From positions 1 to 35,545 of the IMG/VR virus record IMGVR_UViG_3300037225_000388: DNA of 35,545 nt; one strand, 5' to 3'. The notes below the pieces were generated by a model, which had not been told where the DNA came from, made no database searches, and was given only the letters and a program-made list of their open reading frames with translations. The translations under genes were made by a program, and so were the position numbers. Shown here one piece after another: positions 7,612 through 15,551 of this stretch. Numbering within the stretch: position 1 is the first letter of the stretch; each line of letters begins with the position of its first letter. The stretch is from a virus.

Positions 7612-7827
7612 ATGGATTTGGAACAGGAGAACGCGGCGCTGAAGGCGCGGGTCGCTGAGCTTGAGGCTCTGGCGAGGGAGCAAAAGAACGGCCTTTCGAA
7701 CCTCCTCACGATGATGAAGGAGTACGCGGGGATCTTCCTCGGAAACTACCAGCGGGTCATGGCGGAAGCCGACGCGGACAAGGACGCCAAGGACCTGATG
7801 AAGAAGCACGGGTTCGGAAAGTCGTGA
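7612..7827 (+). CDS. small coiled-coil protein, 71 aa
   Basis: ATG 7612 is preceded by AGGAGGATGG, a strong ribosome binding site. Residues 2-25 form a heptad-like coiled coil (LEQENAALKARVAELEALA), followed by a helical Met-rich region and a basic C-terminus. Function is unknown. The position after the portal suggests a head-assembly accessory. The stop overlaps the next GTG start. Confidence 0.7.
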   Translation: MDLEQENAALKARVAELEALAREQKNGLSNLLTMMKEYAGIFLGNYQRVMAEADADKDAKDLMKKHGFGKS

Positions 7828-8099
7828 GCGAGAACAACAACAAGCTCTGGCGCCCCGGCCCTCCCGTGCGCAACGCCGCGAAGATGATCGCCGCGGCAGG
7901 CGCCGAGAACGCCCTCGCCAAGCACTGCCAAGGCGAGCACATCGCGGGGTTCGTCATCATCCTCGCCTACACGGACGGCATGGTGGAAGTGCAGGGTGCC
8001 CACCTGTCCGAGGAGGACATCAAGAGGTCCGTGACCGCGGCGGCTTTCATCTGCGGAGCCTCACACATCAAGGGCGCGAACGAGTTGGACGGGACATGA
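7824..8099 (+). CDS. hypothetical protein, 91 aa
   Basis: Starts at GTG 7824 in a GTGA overlap and ends in an ATGA overlap with the next gene. The protein has a hydrophobic central strand (GFVIILAYTDG) and an Ala-rich C-terminal helix. No family is recognised. The chain of overlaps and its GC-rich codon use support it as a real member of the head operon. Confidence 0.7.
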   Translation: MSENNNKLWRPGPPVRNAAKMIAAAGAENALAKHCQGEHIAGFVIILAYTDGMVEVQGAHLSEEDIKRSVTAAAFICGASHIKGANELDGT

Positions 8100-8458
8100 G
8101 CGAACCCAACGAAGAGCGCCTTCTGGAGTTGCGCATCCAGCACGCCTTCCGGGCCGCCTTCATCGCGTGCTTCCAGGGAACGGGAGACTACGGGGAGCTG
8201 GTGCTCTCGGCGATCGCCAACCGCTGCGGATGCAACGAGACGGAGGCCGAGCGCATCAAGCCCGACCTCGTGGCGTTCCACAACTGGCTCCTGTCCATGC
8301 TGGGCATCCGGGAGGGCGAGGAGCCCAACGTGAACCTCACTGACCCCGCAGCACTCAGGGCTTACACCGCGGAAGCCAAGGTGCTATTATCGACGGCCAA
8401 CATGAACGATGTGACCGAAGAACTCACACAAATCGGAGGAACAGATGGCAACACCTGA
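8096..8458 (+). CDS. hypothetical protein, 120 aa
   Basis: Starts at an ATGA overlap. The product is helical and acidic, with a Cys pair (RCGCNETEAERI) that is probably not a metal site on its own. The 3' end overlaps the scaffold gene by 14 bases, and the scaffold ribosome binding site (GGAGG) lies within it. Function is unknown; the context is head assembly. Confidence 0.7.
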   Translation: MSEPNEERLLELRIQHAFRAAFIACFQGTGDYGELVLSAIANRCGCNETEAERIKPDLVAFHNWLLSMLGIREGEEPNVNLTDPAALRAYTAEAKVLLSTANMNDVTEELTQIGGTDGNT

Positions 8459-9200
8459 AGAAGAGGCCGCCGCGAAAGCCGCAGAGCCGAAGTTCGCTTC
8501 CCAGGTCAAGAAAGAGGTCCGCGAGCAGTACGCCGACGTGCTGAAGTCCTACGCCGGGAAAGACGTGAACGAGCTTTTCCTTGAGCACGCCTCCCTCGCG
8601 CAGAAGGTGAAGGAGCGCGGCATCATCATCCCGACGAAGGACAGCCCTCCCGAGGAGGTCGCCGAGTTCCACGCCCGCATGGACCTCCCCACCAAGGCCG
8701 AGGAGTACGACCTCAAGTACGACGATAAGTTCGTTCCGAAAGAGGTCGTGGACGACGCGAAGGCTTTCGTTCACGCCAACGGCTACACGCGCAAGCAGGC
8801 TCAGGCGTACATGACCAAGATCGAGGGCATCGCCAAGGCCGCGGCCGGCCGCACCGAGGCGCGAAAGGCCCAGGGAGAGGCGAACAAGATGCAGGCGCTC
8901 ACCGCGGCAATGGGGGGCGACGCCAAGGCCGCAGACGCCGCCTACAACCTCGCGGTGAAGAAGCTCGCAGGGTACTCGGAGAAAACGCGGACGACCCTCA
9001 TCAACAGCGGTGTCGCCTACGATCCCGACTTTCTGAAGGACATCGCCGCAGAGCAGGCGAAACTGGAGCCCAAGGGGCTCGTTACCGGAGAGGGTGGAGG
9101 GGCAGGCGGTGGCGACAAGAAGCCGGCGGTCAACGGCCGTCAGGGCAACTACTCCCCCGAGTGGCAGGCGCTGCACGGTCCGAAGGCGGCAGGAGCGTAG
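8445..9200 (+). CDS. capsid scaffolding protein
   Basis: A 251-aa acidic, Ala/Lys/Glu-rich protein from ATG 8445, preceded by CGGAGGAAC. It holds the segment commonly seen in phage scaffolds (IIIPTKDSPPEEVAEFHARM, then DLPTKAEEYDL), followed by a long helical region and a Gly/Lys-rich C-terminal tail (GEGGGAGGGDKKP) able to contact the capsid protein. Scaffolds direct procapsid assembly and then leave the shell. The order portal, scaffold, capsid is standard. The function is a confident family-level inference. Confidence 0.85.
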   Translation: MATPEEEAAAKAAEPKFASQVKKEVREQYADVLKSYAGKDVNELFLEHASLAQKVKERGIIIPTKDSPPEEVAEFHARMDLPTKAEEYDLKYDDKFVPKEVVDDAKAFVHANGYTRKQAQAYMTKIEGIAKAAAGRTEARKAQGEANKMQALTAAMGGDAKAADAAYNLAVKKLAGYSEKTRTTLINSGVAYDPDFLKDIAAEQAKLEPKGLVTGEGGGAGGGDKKPAVNGRQGNYSPEWQALHGPKAAGA

Positions 9201-9203
9201 TCG

Positions 9204-9560
9204 ATGGGAAAGCTGGAAGAGGACATCCTCAAGAGCATCGAGGCTTCCAAGGGGCAGGTGGACCGGGTGGCCGAGAACGCGCGGAGATTCGAGTCCAAGC
9301 AGAGTGCTCGGCCGCAACCGCAGGGAGAGCGGAGGGCCGAGTTCGTGGAGATCCCCAAGACCGACAGCGAGGGCAACGTCATCGGCTCGCAGGTCGTGGA
9401 GAAGCACTCGGGGTTCCACTACAGCGAGGAGTCCCAGCGCCTTCTCGGCGTCCACAAGACCCCGCCGAGGCTGACCCCTGGCGTCATCTACGGAGTGGAC
9501 GGAGAACCTGTTGCCCTGAATGGCAGGAGCAGCGACGGGAGCCGGCTGGTAAGCTCTTGA
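9204..9560 (+). CDS. hypothetical protein, 118 aa
   Basis: ATG 9204 lies three bases after the scaffold stop. The protein has a helical N-terminus (LEEDILKSIEASKGQVDRV), a charged linker and a beta-like C-terminal part. No domain is recognised. Its position between scaffold and capsid suggests a capsid accessory role. A TTGACA promoter element overlaps its stop codon. Confidence 0.7.
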   Translation: MGKLEEDILKSIEASKGQVDRVAENARRFESKQSARPQPQGERRAEFVEIPKTDSEGNVIGSQVVEKHSGFHYSEESQRLLGVHKTPPRLTPGVIYGVDGEPVALNGRSSDGSRLVSS

Positions 9561-9585
9561 CATTTCCTTCGCGCGTGGCTATTGA
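9557..9585 (+). promoter_or_regulatory. candidate sigma70 promoter before tRNA and capsid
   Basis: A perfect -35 hexamer TTGACA (9557-9562) is followed after 17 bases by TATTGA (9580-9585), which matches only three of six -10 positions. The predicted start would fall at the first bases of the tRNA. The -35 is consensus, the -10 is weak, and the placement is sensible for boosting tRNA and capsid transcription. Confidence 0.4.
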
Positions 9586-9591
9586 TTGCAT

Positions 9592-9665
9592 AGTTGGGTA
9601 GAGGAGTGGTCGTCCTCGCGGGGCTCATATCCCCGAGATCATGGGTTCGAATCCCATCCCAGCCA
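9592..9665 (+). tRNA. tRNA-Met (CAU), initiator-like
   Basis: A complete 74-nt cloverleaf. Acceptor strands are 9592-9598 and 9658-9664, with A discriminator at 9665. The D stem is GAGG (9601-9604) with CCTC (9614-9617). The anticodon stem is CGGGG (9619-9623) with CCCCG (9631-9635). The loop CTCATAT holds anticodon CAT at 9626-9628. The variable loop is 9636-9640. The T arm is ATGGG and CCCAT around TTCGAAT. Three bacterial initiator hallmarks are present: three consecutive G:C pairs next to the anticodon loop, an A11:U24 pair in the D stem, and no Watson-Crick pair at 1:72 (A opposite C). CCA is not encoded. An Ile-CAU or elongator Met identity is less likely but cannot be excluded by eye. 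Confidence 0.88.
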
Positions 9666-9723
9666 TAGGAGCTTCTCGGCGGTGCCGGGACTCCACCCGC
9701 ACTTAAGAAGAGACCTGCAAGGG

Positions 9724-9812
9724 CGAGAGACCTTGGGAACCGTGTGAAAGAATCGGGACCTCGAATCTCTCGAACCTACTTGGGAACCGGACAAGTGTGT
9801 TTCTCACGAAAC
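9724..9812 (+). promoter_or_regulatory. structured leader of the capsid gene
   Basis: Between the tRNA and the capsid start is a 169-base stretch without a gene. It holds an 11-base direct repeat CTTGGGAACCG (9732-9742 and 9779-9789). A 7-bp long-range pairing joins CGAGAGA (9724-9730) with TCTCTCG (9766-9772). A small hairpin, GTTTC and GAAAC around TCAC, occupies 9799-9812 about ten bases before the AAGGAG ribosome binding site. This looks like a structured 5' leader. A role in stability, processing or translation is inference. Confidence 0.45.
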
Positions 9813-9834
9813 GCATTCTGTAAGGAGCCAACCA

Positions 9835-10815
9835 ATGGCAGGTTTGAGCGCTTTCGCGCAAATGACATTGCCTCAGGCCATGATCCGAAAGGACTACGAC
9901 AATCTGGCGGCCTCTCTCGGAGAGCTCGCCCAGATCATCGACCTCCTGGATGTCATGCCTTGGCTGAAGGCGACCCACGGCGTGATGAACCGCCAGTTCC
10001 AGGGCAGCCGCCTCGGAACCGGCACGTTCTCCCGCGCCAACCAGCCCATCCCGACCATCTCCTCGACTGGCGACTTCATCGAAGAGCCCGTGAAGCTCTA
10101 CGAGGGAGAGTCGCAGATCGACGAGCGCATCCTCCAGGGCGTCGATGACCCCCTGGCCGTGCGCGACAGCGAAGACGGCCTGAACATGGAGGGGGCGTTC
10201 CAGGACTGGGCGTACAACCTCCTGTACGGCAACGACGGACTGGCACCCGACAACTTCTACTCGATGTCCATGCGGCGCGCGGCCCTCACCGGCTACGCTC
10301 CCTACGTTTTCAGCGGCGGGGCTGCTGCGAACGTTTCGGACGCCTGGCTCATGGAGTTGTCCCCCAACACCCTGTACCTGGCCTTCCCGTCCAACAGCGG
10401 GACCCCCGGGTTCCACAACGAGGACCGCGGTCGTCAGAGGGTAACCTCCCCGACCGGGACCGGGCAGAACTACGCCTGGTGCCGCCTGTACCAGATCTGG
10501 GCGGGCATCGTGCTGCGCAACAACAGGGCGCTCATGCGCTACACCAACCTCGCCACCAGCGGCGCGGCCAACACGTTCTCGATCACCGACTTCGTGCGCT
10601 ACGGGAAGAACCAGCTCCAGAACTTCGGACGGAACGCCTTCCTGTTCGTCAACCGCACGATCAAGGGCCAGATCGAGGCGCAGGCGTACCGCGACACGGC
10701 AAACGGCGCGCTCACCGTGCAGGCGATCGAGGGCTACGGGCCTGTGACGTTCGTGGCGGGTATCCCGCTGCGGATGCACGAAGGCATCCCCAACAACCTG
10801 ACGGCGCTGGCGTAG
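9835..10815 (+). CDS. major capsid protein
   Basis: A 326-aa protein from ATG 9835, preceded by AAGGAG. It follows the scaffold region and has the composition of HK97-fold capsid proteins of podoviruses: a helical N-terminus (LSAFAQMTLPQAMIRKDYDN), a long loop-rich middle with Gly/Asn/Pro, and a beta C-terminal core (VTFVAGIPLRMHEGIP) typical of the family. Hundreds of copies would form the icosahedral shell. The preceding tRNA, promoter candidate and structured leader are in keeping with a highly expressed gene. Function is inferred from position and overall character rather than a catalytic motif. Confidence 0.85.
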   Translation: MAGLSAFAQMTLPQAMIRKDYDNLAASLGELAQIIDLLDVMPWLKATHGVMNRQFQGSRLGTGTFSRANQPIPTISSTGDFIEEPVKLYEGESQIDERILQGVDDPLAVRDSEDGLNMEGAFQDWAYNLLYGNDGLAPDNFYSMSMRRAALTGYAPYVFSGGAAANVSDAWLMELSPNTLYLAFPSNSGTPGFHNEDRGRQRVTSPTGTGQNYAWCRLYQIWAGIVLRNNRALMRYTNLATSGAANTFSITDFVRYGKNQLQNFGRNAFLFVNRTIKGQIEAQAYRDTANGALTVQAIEGYGPVTFVAGIPLRMHEGIPNNLTALA

Positions 10816-10840
10816 GCAGAAGGGAAAGAGGAGCAAGACC

Positions 10841-11320
10841 ATGAGAGACGCAATCTTTGCCTACGGACCGATCGCCAACGCGACGATCTCCCCGACGACC
10901 GCGAACACCGACTACTACCCGGCGGGTGGGGTCGGAACGACCTACATCGACATGGGGGCGATGTCCACCCTGAGCCGCTTCACGCGGCACACCCTGGACC
11001 GGGATCTGTACGCGGTGTGGCGCGCCCTTGGCGCCTTCAACGCGGCGGACTACATCATCCCGTTCATCGCGGACGACACGGTGGCGGCCATGAACTCGTC
11101 CTTGGCCTACGTCGCCACCTACGCTCCGACGATCACGGGCATCGTGTGGCCCATCGGGCAGGAGTGGAGGCACCGGGCACCGGAGACGGTGCGGCGCTAC
11201 TTCAGCCAGGGGCTGACGGCGAAGTCCAGCGGGTCCTACACGTCCAACACCTTCGAGGTGTTCTTCGAGCACGGCGCACGGGCCGCTCTGGCTGTGACCC
11301 TCGGCGGGTCCAACCTGTAG
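10841..11320 (+). CDS. virion-associated protein after capsid, 159 aa
   Basis: ATG 10841 is preceded by AAAGAGGAGCAAG. The protein is rich in Ala, Thr, Tyr and Gly, with a beta-strand pattern suited to a virion protein. I recognise no named family. Position directly after the capsid gene suggests a capsid decoration, stabilising or head-completion protein. It is followed by a promoter-like element and a hairpin, which may end the capsid transcript. Confidence 0.75.
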   Translation: MRDAIFAYGPIANATISPTTANTDYYPAGGVGTTYIDMGAMSTLSRFTRHTLDRDLYAVWRALGAFNAADYIIPFIADDTVAAMNSSLAYVATYAPTITGIVWPIGQEWRHRAPETVRRYFSQGLTAKSSGSYTSNTFEVFFEHGARAALAVTLGGSNL

Positions 11321-11346
11321 AAACCGCGATTCCGAATCTGTATACT
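11318..11346 (+). promoter_or_regulatory. candidate sigma70 promoter
   Basis: TAGAAA (11318-11323, four of six -35 matches) is followed after 17 bases by TATACT (11341-11346, five of six -10 matches). The predicted start, near 11352, coincides with the first base of the hairpin at 11352-11373, so the transcript would begin with a stem-loop. It would drive the tail genes downstream. Confidence 0.45.
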
Positions 11347-11351
11347 CGGGT

Positions 11352-11373
11352 GGCCCTCTCGTATGAGGGGGCC
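11352..11373 (+). terminator. GC-rich hairpin: terminator or 5' stem-loop
   Basis: GGCCCTC (11352-11358) pairs with GAGGGGGCC (11365-11373) around a six-base loop, with two unpaired G. The following bases ATTCTCTT are only moderately T-rich. It could terminate part of the capsid transcript. If the promoter just upstream is real, it would instead form a stem at the 5' end of the tail mRNA. The gene start at 11401 has GGAGGTAA as ribosome binding site. Confidence 0.5.
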
Positions 11374-11400
11374 ATTCTCTTAGAGCGGAGGTAACGCTCA

Positions 11401-11715
11401 ATGAACGGTGTCATCGAAGGACGAATAGTCCACTTTGTTCTGGAAAACGGCGAGCATCGGCCGGCCATGATCGTGAACGCATGGCACGATGCTGGCGGGA
11501 CAACGGGTCTCGTCAATCTTCAGGTCATCCTCGACGGTACCAACGACCTGTTCGAGGCGACCAACAAGGACATCCCCCCGGGAGCGTGTCGGTTCAACAG
11601 GCCCACGCCCACCAGGGAAGAGTGCGAAAAGGGGTCGATGTGGCGGACTTCGGTTCACTTCAGCGACAGCAGCCTCGAAGGGACATGGCACTGGTCCGAG
11701 AAGGTGGGAGCGTAA
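11401..11715 (+). CDS. conserved phage hypothetical, 104 aa
   Basis: A 104-aa protein from ATG 11401. The pattern (RPAMIVNAWHD, then VNLQVILDGTNDL, then GTWHWSEK) belongs to a widespread small phage protein type of unknown function: a compact beta fold ending in a Trp-His-Trp segment. It is conserved beside structural genes in many phages but has no assigned role. The next start is one base after its stop. Confidence 0.75.
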   Translation: MNGVIEGRIVHFVLENGEHRPAMIVNAWHDAGGTTGLVNLQVILDGTNDLFEATNKDIPPGACRFNRPTPTREECEKGSMWRTSVHFSDSSLEGTWHWSEKVGA

Positions 11716-11716
11716 C

Positions 11717-12313
11717 ATGAAGTTCATCTGCATCGACGACGCCATCGACAGCGGAGACCGCCAGCACCTTTCCAAGCGCGAGACCCCGATCACGCACAAC
11801 TACCGGCGGGAGCGCATCTACGACATCGACGAGGCCCAGCTTCGCCGCCTGACGGCCATCGGCCTGTTCCCCGAGGTCTTCGAGTACGGGGACGAGGCCG
11901 CCGCGGCATGGGTGGAAGCCCACAACGACGAGTTGTGCGATATCGTTGACGCGCGTGTCCTTCCCTACCGGAAGCTCACCGCGGAGGAAGAGGCCAACGA
12001 CAGGCTGGTCGCCAAGACCGGCGAGGGAAAGTACACGCTTCCCCACGGCGTCGTTGCCATCTCCAGGCCGAAGCTCATCCGCCGGGGCACCACGATTGCC
12101 AAGACCTCCGAGGAGGGAAATGTGCAGTCCGTGTCCGGCCCGATCACCCTGACGCGGCCCGAGCGGCCGGCGGCTCCCACGGCGCGGCCCACGCCCGCCG
12201 CCAAGAAGGGCACCCGCAAGCCCATGAGCGCCGAGGCCAGGAAGGCCGCCGGCGAGCGTCTGGCCGCGGCCAGAGCCAAGAAGAAGGCCGGGAAGGTCCC
12301 GGTGGAGGCGTAG
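11717..12313 (+). CDS. hypothetical protein with basic Ala/Lys tail, 198 aa
   Basis: ATG 11717 is chosen because it follows the preceding stop directly; a longer frame from 11489 would overlap that gene entirely. The N-terminal half is an acidic folded region. The C-terminal 60 residues are Pro/Ala/Lys-rich (RPTPAAKKGTRKPMSAEARK, then ERLAAARAKKK), like nucleic-acid-binding tails. The function is unknown. Location between capsid and tail tube suggests a virion or assembly protein. Confidence 0.7.
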   Translation: MKFICIDDAIDSGDRQHLSKRETPITHNYRRERIYDIDEAQLRRLTAIGLFPEVFEYGDEAAAAWVEAHNDELCDIVDARVLPYRKLTAEEEANDRLVAKTGEGKYTLPHGVVAISRPKLIRRGTTIAKTSEEGNVQSVSGPITLTRPERPAAPTARPTPAAKKGTRKPMSAEARKAAGERLAAARAKKKAGKVPVEA

Positions 12314-12320
12314 GACACAC

Positions 12321-13037
12321 ATGGCCCAGACGCCCATAGTCGGAGCATCCCCCGGGGCATCCTGGGTTTCGGTGTGCAACACCGCACTTCGGGCGGTGGG
12401 GAAGGACCGGATCTCGGCCATCGGCGGTTCCGACCCCAACGCCCTCATCTGCGCGGACCTGCTTCCCGATGCCATAACGGCCGTACTGGCGGCCAACGAC
12501 GACTGGTGCGTGCTGCGCAAGCGCGCCCAGCTCGTCGTGGACGGAGACTACGTTCCCGCCTACGGCTACCTCTACGCCTATGCGCTACCCAACGACTGCT
12601 CCGACTTCCAGCAGGACGGCGTGATTGCCATCAACGCGGTTCCTGCCGGTACGACGATCTCCGACGACGACACCCTGTCCAGCATGCCGTGGGCGCGAGA
12701 GGATCGGTGGATCCTCACCAACGCCACCGCATGCTACCTGAAGTACCAGCGGCTCCTCTACAACGAGGATGCGGCAACGCTCCCCGACTGGTTCCTTCAC
12801 GCTGTCCACGATCAGCTCGCGGTGGGCCTGTGTATGCCCATGCGGCAGAACCCGTCGCTCTTGAAGATCCTGGAGAAGAGCGCCGACTCGTCCCTCCGAA
12901 ACGCCATCGCCAACGACGACAAGATGAAGGTGACCTACCAAGGCAGCGGCGTCCGCGGCTACAAATATTACGAGGACACCAGGGGCGGCGACTCCTCGAC
13001 CGAGGGCGATCTCTCCGATCCGAACAGGTTCGCTTAG
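12321..13037 (+). CDS. tail tubular protein A-like adaptor (T7 gp11-like)
   Basis: A 238-aa protein from ATG 12321. The N-terminal segment (WVSVCNTALRAVGKDRISAI) is the hallmark opening of gp11-like proteins, which form the ring joining portal to tail. A helical middle with many aromatic residues (LYAYALPNDC) and a Gly/Ser-rich, flexible C-terminus also fit. Length is typical. It directly precedes the gp12-like gene, the conserved pair in podoviruses. Confidence 0.85.
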   Translation: MAQTPIVGASPGASWVSVCNTALRAVGKDRISAIGGSDPNALICADLLPDAITAVLAANDDWCVLRKRAQLVVDGDYVPAYGYLYAYALPNDCSDFQQDGVIAINAVPAGTTISDDDTLSSMPWAREDRWILTNATACYLKYQRLLYNEDAATLPDWFLHAVHDQLAVGLCMPMRQNPSLLKILEKSADSSLRNAIANDDKMKVTYQGSGVRGYKYYEDTRGGDSSTEGDLSDPNRFA

Positions 13038-13040
13038 GCC

Positions 13041-14930
13041 ATGAGCGATCTCGATGTCCATGAGATCACGAAGGGGGACTTCGGCTATGGCGAGATAGCT
13101 CCGACCTTCCAGGGCCGAGTGGAATCCCCCGAGTACAAGACGGGCTCTGCTCTCATGTACAACGTCATCCCGCGCGCGGGTGGGGGGTGGCGGAGGCGTC
13201 CCGGGACTCGCTTCGTCTACGTTGTGCCGGCTGATTCCCAGGTGGTCCGCAAGGTCAAGTTCACCGCGAAGTACGGCCAGCAGTTCGCTCTGTTCATCTG
13301 CCTCGTCTCCGGTGTAGCCACGATCTACGTATTCTCTCAGGCAACGCACGCCTACGTCACCACGATCACCACCAATGTCCCCGCCTATGCCCTCGCGGAC
13401 CTTCCTGCGATCAACCACGCATCGACGAACGGTACGCTCTGGCTATTCATGTCGGGGACGGCAACAGGTACCGCGGGGGGGTGCCCCGTCTGCGAGATCG
13501 TGAACGCCGCCTCTGACGGAAGCGGGGCCTGGTCGGCAAGCCAGCCGACGTTCACCAACACGACGGCAGGGACACCCGAGACGTTCGGCAGCTTGAATCA
13601 CTACCCCGGGGCTGGAGAGTTCTACGCGGGCCGCCTCTTCCTGACGGGCACCAACGCCAACCCCACGGCACAGTACGCTTGCACGCTCCCTGCTCCCGGG
13701 ACGGCGCAGACCTATCTCATCTTCACGATTCCGGCATCCCCGGCTGCGGCAGACGCCATCTACCTCCTCCAGAACGACATGAACGCCTCGCGCGTCCTCT
13801 GGCTCCTGGCAACGCAGTCCCTTCTGGCGGGAACCGACAAGTCCACATGGATGTACCCCGATGGGGTCACGGGGACGCCTCCGACTCCCGCTACCTACTG
13901 GATGAAGAAGAGCGCCAGCTACGGGGCGCTTGCCAACTCACGGCCGGTCCCCGTGGTCAACGTCAACCTCTATCTCGGAGCGGATGGGAAGACGCTGCGC
14001 AGCCTCATCCTCTCGCTCCAGCGCGGCTTCTTCTCCGACGCCCCCCTGTCCGACCACGCCGAGCACCTCATGTCCCGCGTCGCCGTGGACTTCTGGGTGA
14101 CGTTGCGCCCAGAGCCCATCGCGTGGATCCGTATGGCTGACGGCACGATCGTCTCTGCGAACGTGAAGCAGCAGGACACTGGCTTCATCGTGAACGCTGG
14201 GTGCGGATTTGCCCAGCACCAGATCGGCGGCGCCGGCAAGGTGGCGGGGGGATGCGTCCTCTCCGGTACCAATTACGACGAGCTCTGGCTCGCCGTGGTG
14301 CGCGGCACCACCGTCTCCATCGAGTACCTGTACCTGGACGACATCAACACCACCGCGCAGGAAGACAGCTTCTACCTGGACTGCGGGCAGACACAGACGC
14401 CCGGGGGCGTTGGCACCACCCACTTCACCGGCCTTCCTTCCCCGCTCGGTACTCAGCAGGTGGCGGGGTTCGGAGACGGCAGGGTAATGCCGCTGGTCAC
14501 CTGTTCGGGGGGCGGGGTCATCGACTACACTCAGCCGGTGAAGAAGCTCCAGGTAGGCTTCCCGTACTACTCGGCGTGGTGGGATCTCATCCCGATGCTT
14601 CCCGCGAAGGGTGGGGCCCTGGGGTTGCTGCGTTCAATCGAGAAGGCTTGGTTGAAGGTGTACAACTCTCTCGGCGGGTGGGTTGGGCAGACGGCTCCGA
14701 GCGATCCCCTGGGGAACCCCGGAGAGACGCTCACCAACTTCTGGGACAAGCTCCAGATCCTCGGTGTGATGACCTACGGGAACCCCCCGGCGATGAACTC
14801 GGGATTCGTCCCCGTTGACAACCTCCCCATGCAGATCGACGACAATCAGGGGGTGTACGTAGCCATCGTTGACCCTGTTCCATTCAACCTCGTGTCGATC
14901 ACGGCACGCTACAAACTGGTGGAAGTGTGA
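13041..14930 (+). CDS. tail tubular protein B / nozzle (T7 gp12, P22 gp10-like)
   Basis: A 629-aa beta-rich protein from ATG 13041. The N-terminus carries the family signature: a short GEIAPTFQGRVESPEYKTG segment followed by a basic, Gly-rich turn (GGGWRRRPGTRFVYVV) seen in podovirus nozzle and stabilisation proteins. The rest is a beta-propeller-like sequence rich in Gly/Thr. It would form the distal nozzle closing the tail channel and contacting the fibres. The stop overlaps the next gene's GTG start (GTGA). Confidence 0.88.
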   Translation: MSDLDVHEITKGDFGYGEIAPTFQGRVESPEYKTGSALMYNVIPRAGGGWRRRPGTRFVYVVPADSQVVRKVKFTAKYGQQFALFICLVSGVATIYVFSQATHAYVTTITTNVPAYALADLPAINHASTNGTLWLFMSGTATGTAGGCPVCEIVNAASDGSGAWSASQPTFTNTTAGTPETFGSLNHYPGAGEFYAGRLFLTGTNANPTAQYACTLPAPGTAQTYLIFTIPASPAAADAIYLLQNDMNASRVLWLLATQSLLAGTDKSTWMYPDGVTGTPPTPATYWMKKSASYGALANSRPVPVVNVNLYLGADGKTLRSLILSLQRGFFSDAPLSDHAEHLMSRVAVDFWVTLRPEPIAWIRMADGTIVSANVKQQDTGFIVNAGCGFAQHQIGGAGKVAGGCVLSGTNYDELWLAVVRGTTVSIEYLYLDDINTTAQEDSFYLDCGQTQTPGGVGTTHFTGLPSPLGTQQVAGFGDGRVMPLVTCSGGGVIDYTQPVKKLQVGFPYYSAWWDLIPMLPAKGGALGLLRSIEKAWLKVYNSLGGWVGQTAPSDPLGNPGETLTNFWDKLQILGVMTYGNPPAMNSGFVPVDNLPMQIDDNQGVYVAIVDPVPFNLVSITARYKLVEV

Positions 14931-15541
14931 GCGACGTAAATTACAACAGCCTCTCATCGGTTTCTGGTGGCGACCCTATGTACGAGTCTTCTTCTCCACT
15001 CAACAGTCCAGACGCTGTCAATTTCGACGTAGGTTCCTTTCTTACCGGAGTCACGCAGGACATTGAAGGATTCGAGAAGGGTCTCACGACTGCCACTGAG
15101 GGCCAAGCAAACAAGGACCTCTACCAGAAGTATCTCGACTACTTCCCGCAGTACGAAGCCACCAAGGAAGCCGAGTATCAGACCAATGAGGCGCAGACCC
15201 TTGGAGACCGCCTCGCGGCGATGGGGATGCGCGGGATCCAGACCGGCGGAGCTGACCAACCTACCTCGGGGGCCGCGGCTTACACGGCCCAGAAGAGCAT
15301 CTACGATGCCGGCTACGATACGCTGGTGAACCAGCTCGATTTGGAGAAGACTTCCGCGGAGGGGAAGCTCAATGTAGCGAATGCGCAGATACAGGCGGGC
15401 GATGTTACGACGGGAGCCAGTGTAGGAGCGGCTGCGGGAGCTGCCATCGGTTCCATCATACCTGGAATTGGAACGGTGATCGGCGGGGCCATTGGCGCTG
15501 GTGTCGGAGCCCTTGCCGGCTGGATAGCCTCGTGGTTCTGA
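14927..15541 (+). CDS. internal (ejection) virion protein, gp14-like
   Basis: A 204-aa protein from GTG 14927, overlapping the nozzle stop. The first three quarters are helical and acidic, with a Gln/Glu-rich core. The C-terminus is a glycine-zipper membrane segment (ASVGAAAGAAIGSIIPGIG, then GGAIGAGVGALAGWIA). This layout and position match the first ejection protein of T7-like phages, which inserts in the outer membrane at infection. Family membership is inferred from position and the membrane segment. Confidence 0.72.
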   Translation: MSDVNYNSLSSVSGGDPMYESSSPLNSPDAVNFDVGSFLTGVTQDIEGFEKGLTTATEGQANKDLYQKYLDYFPQYEATKEAEYQTNEAQTLGDRLAAMGMRGIQTGGADQPTSGAAAYTAQKSIYDAGYDTLVNQLDLEKTSAEGKLNVANAQIQAGDVTTGASVGAAAGAAIGSIIPGIGTVIGGAIGAGVGALAGWIASWF

Positions 15542-15551
15542 GAGGAAGCAG

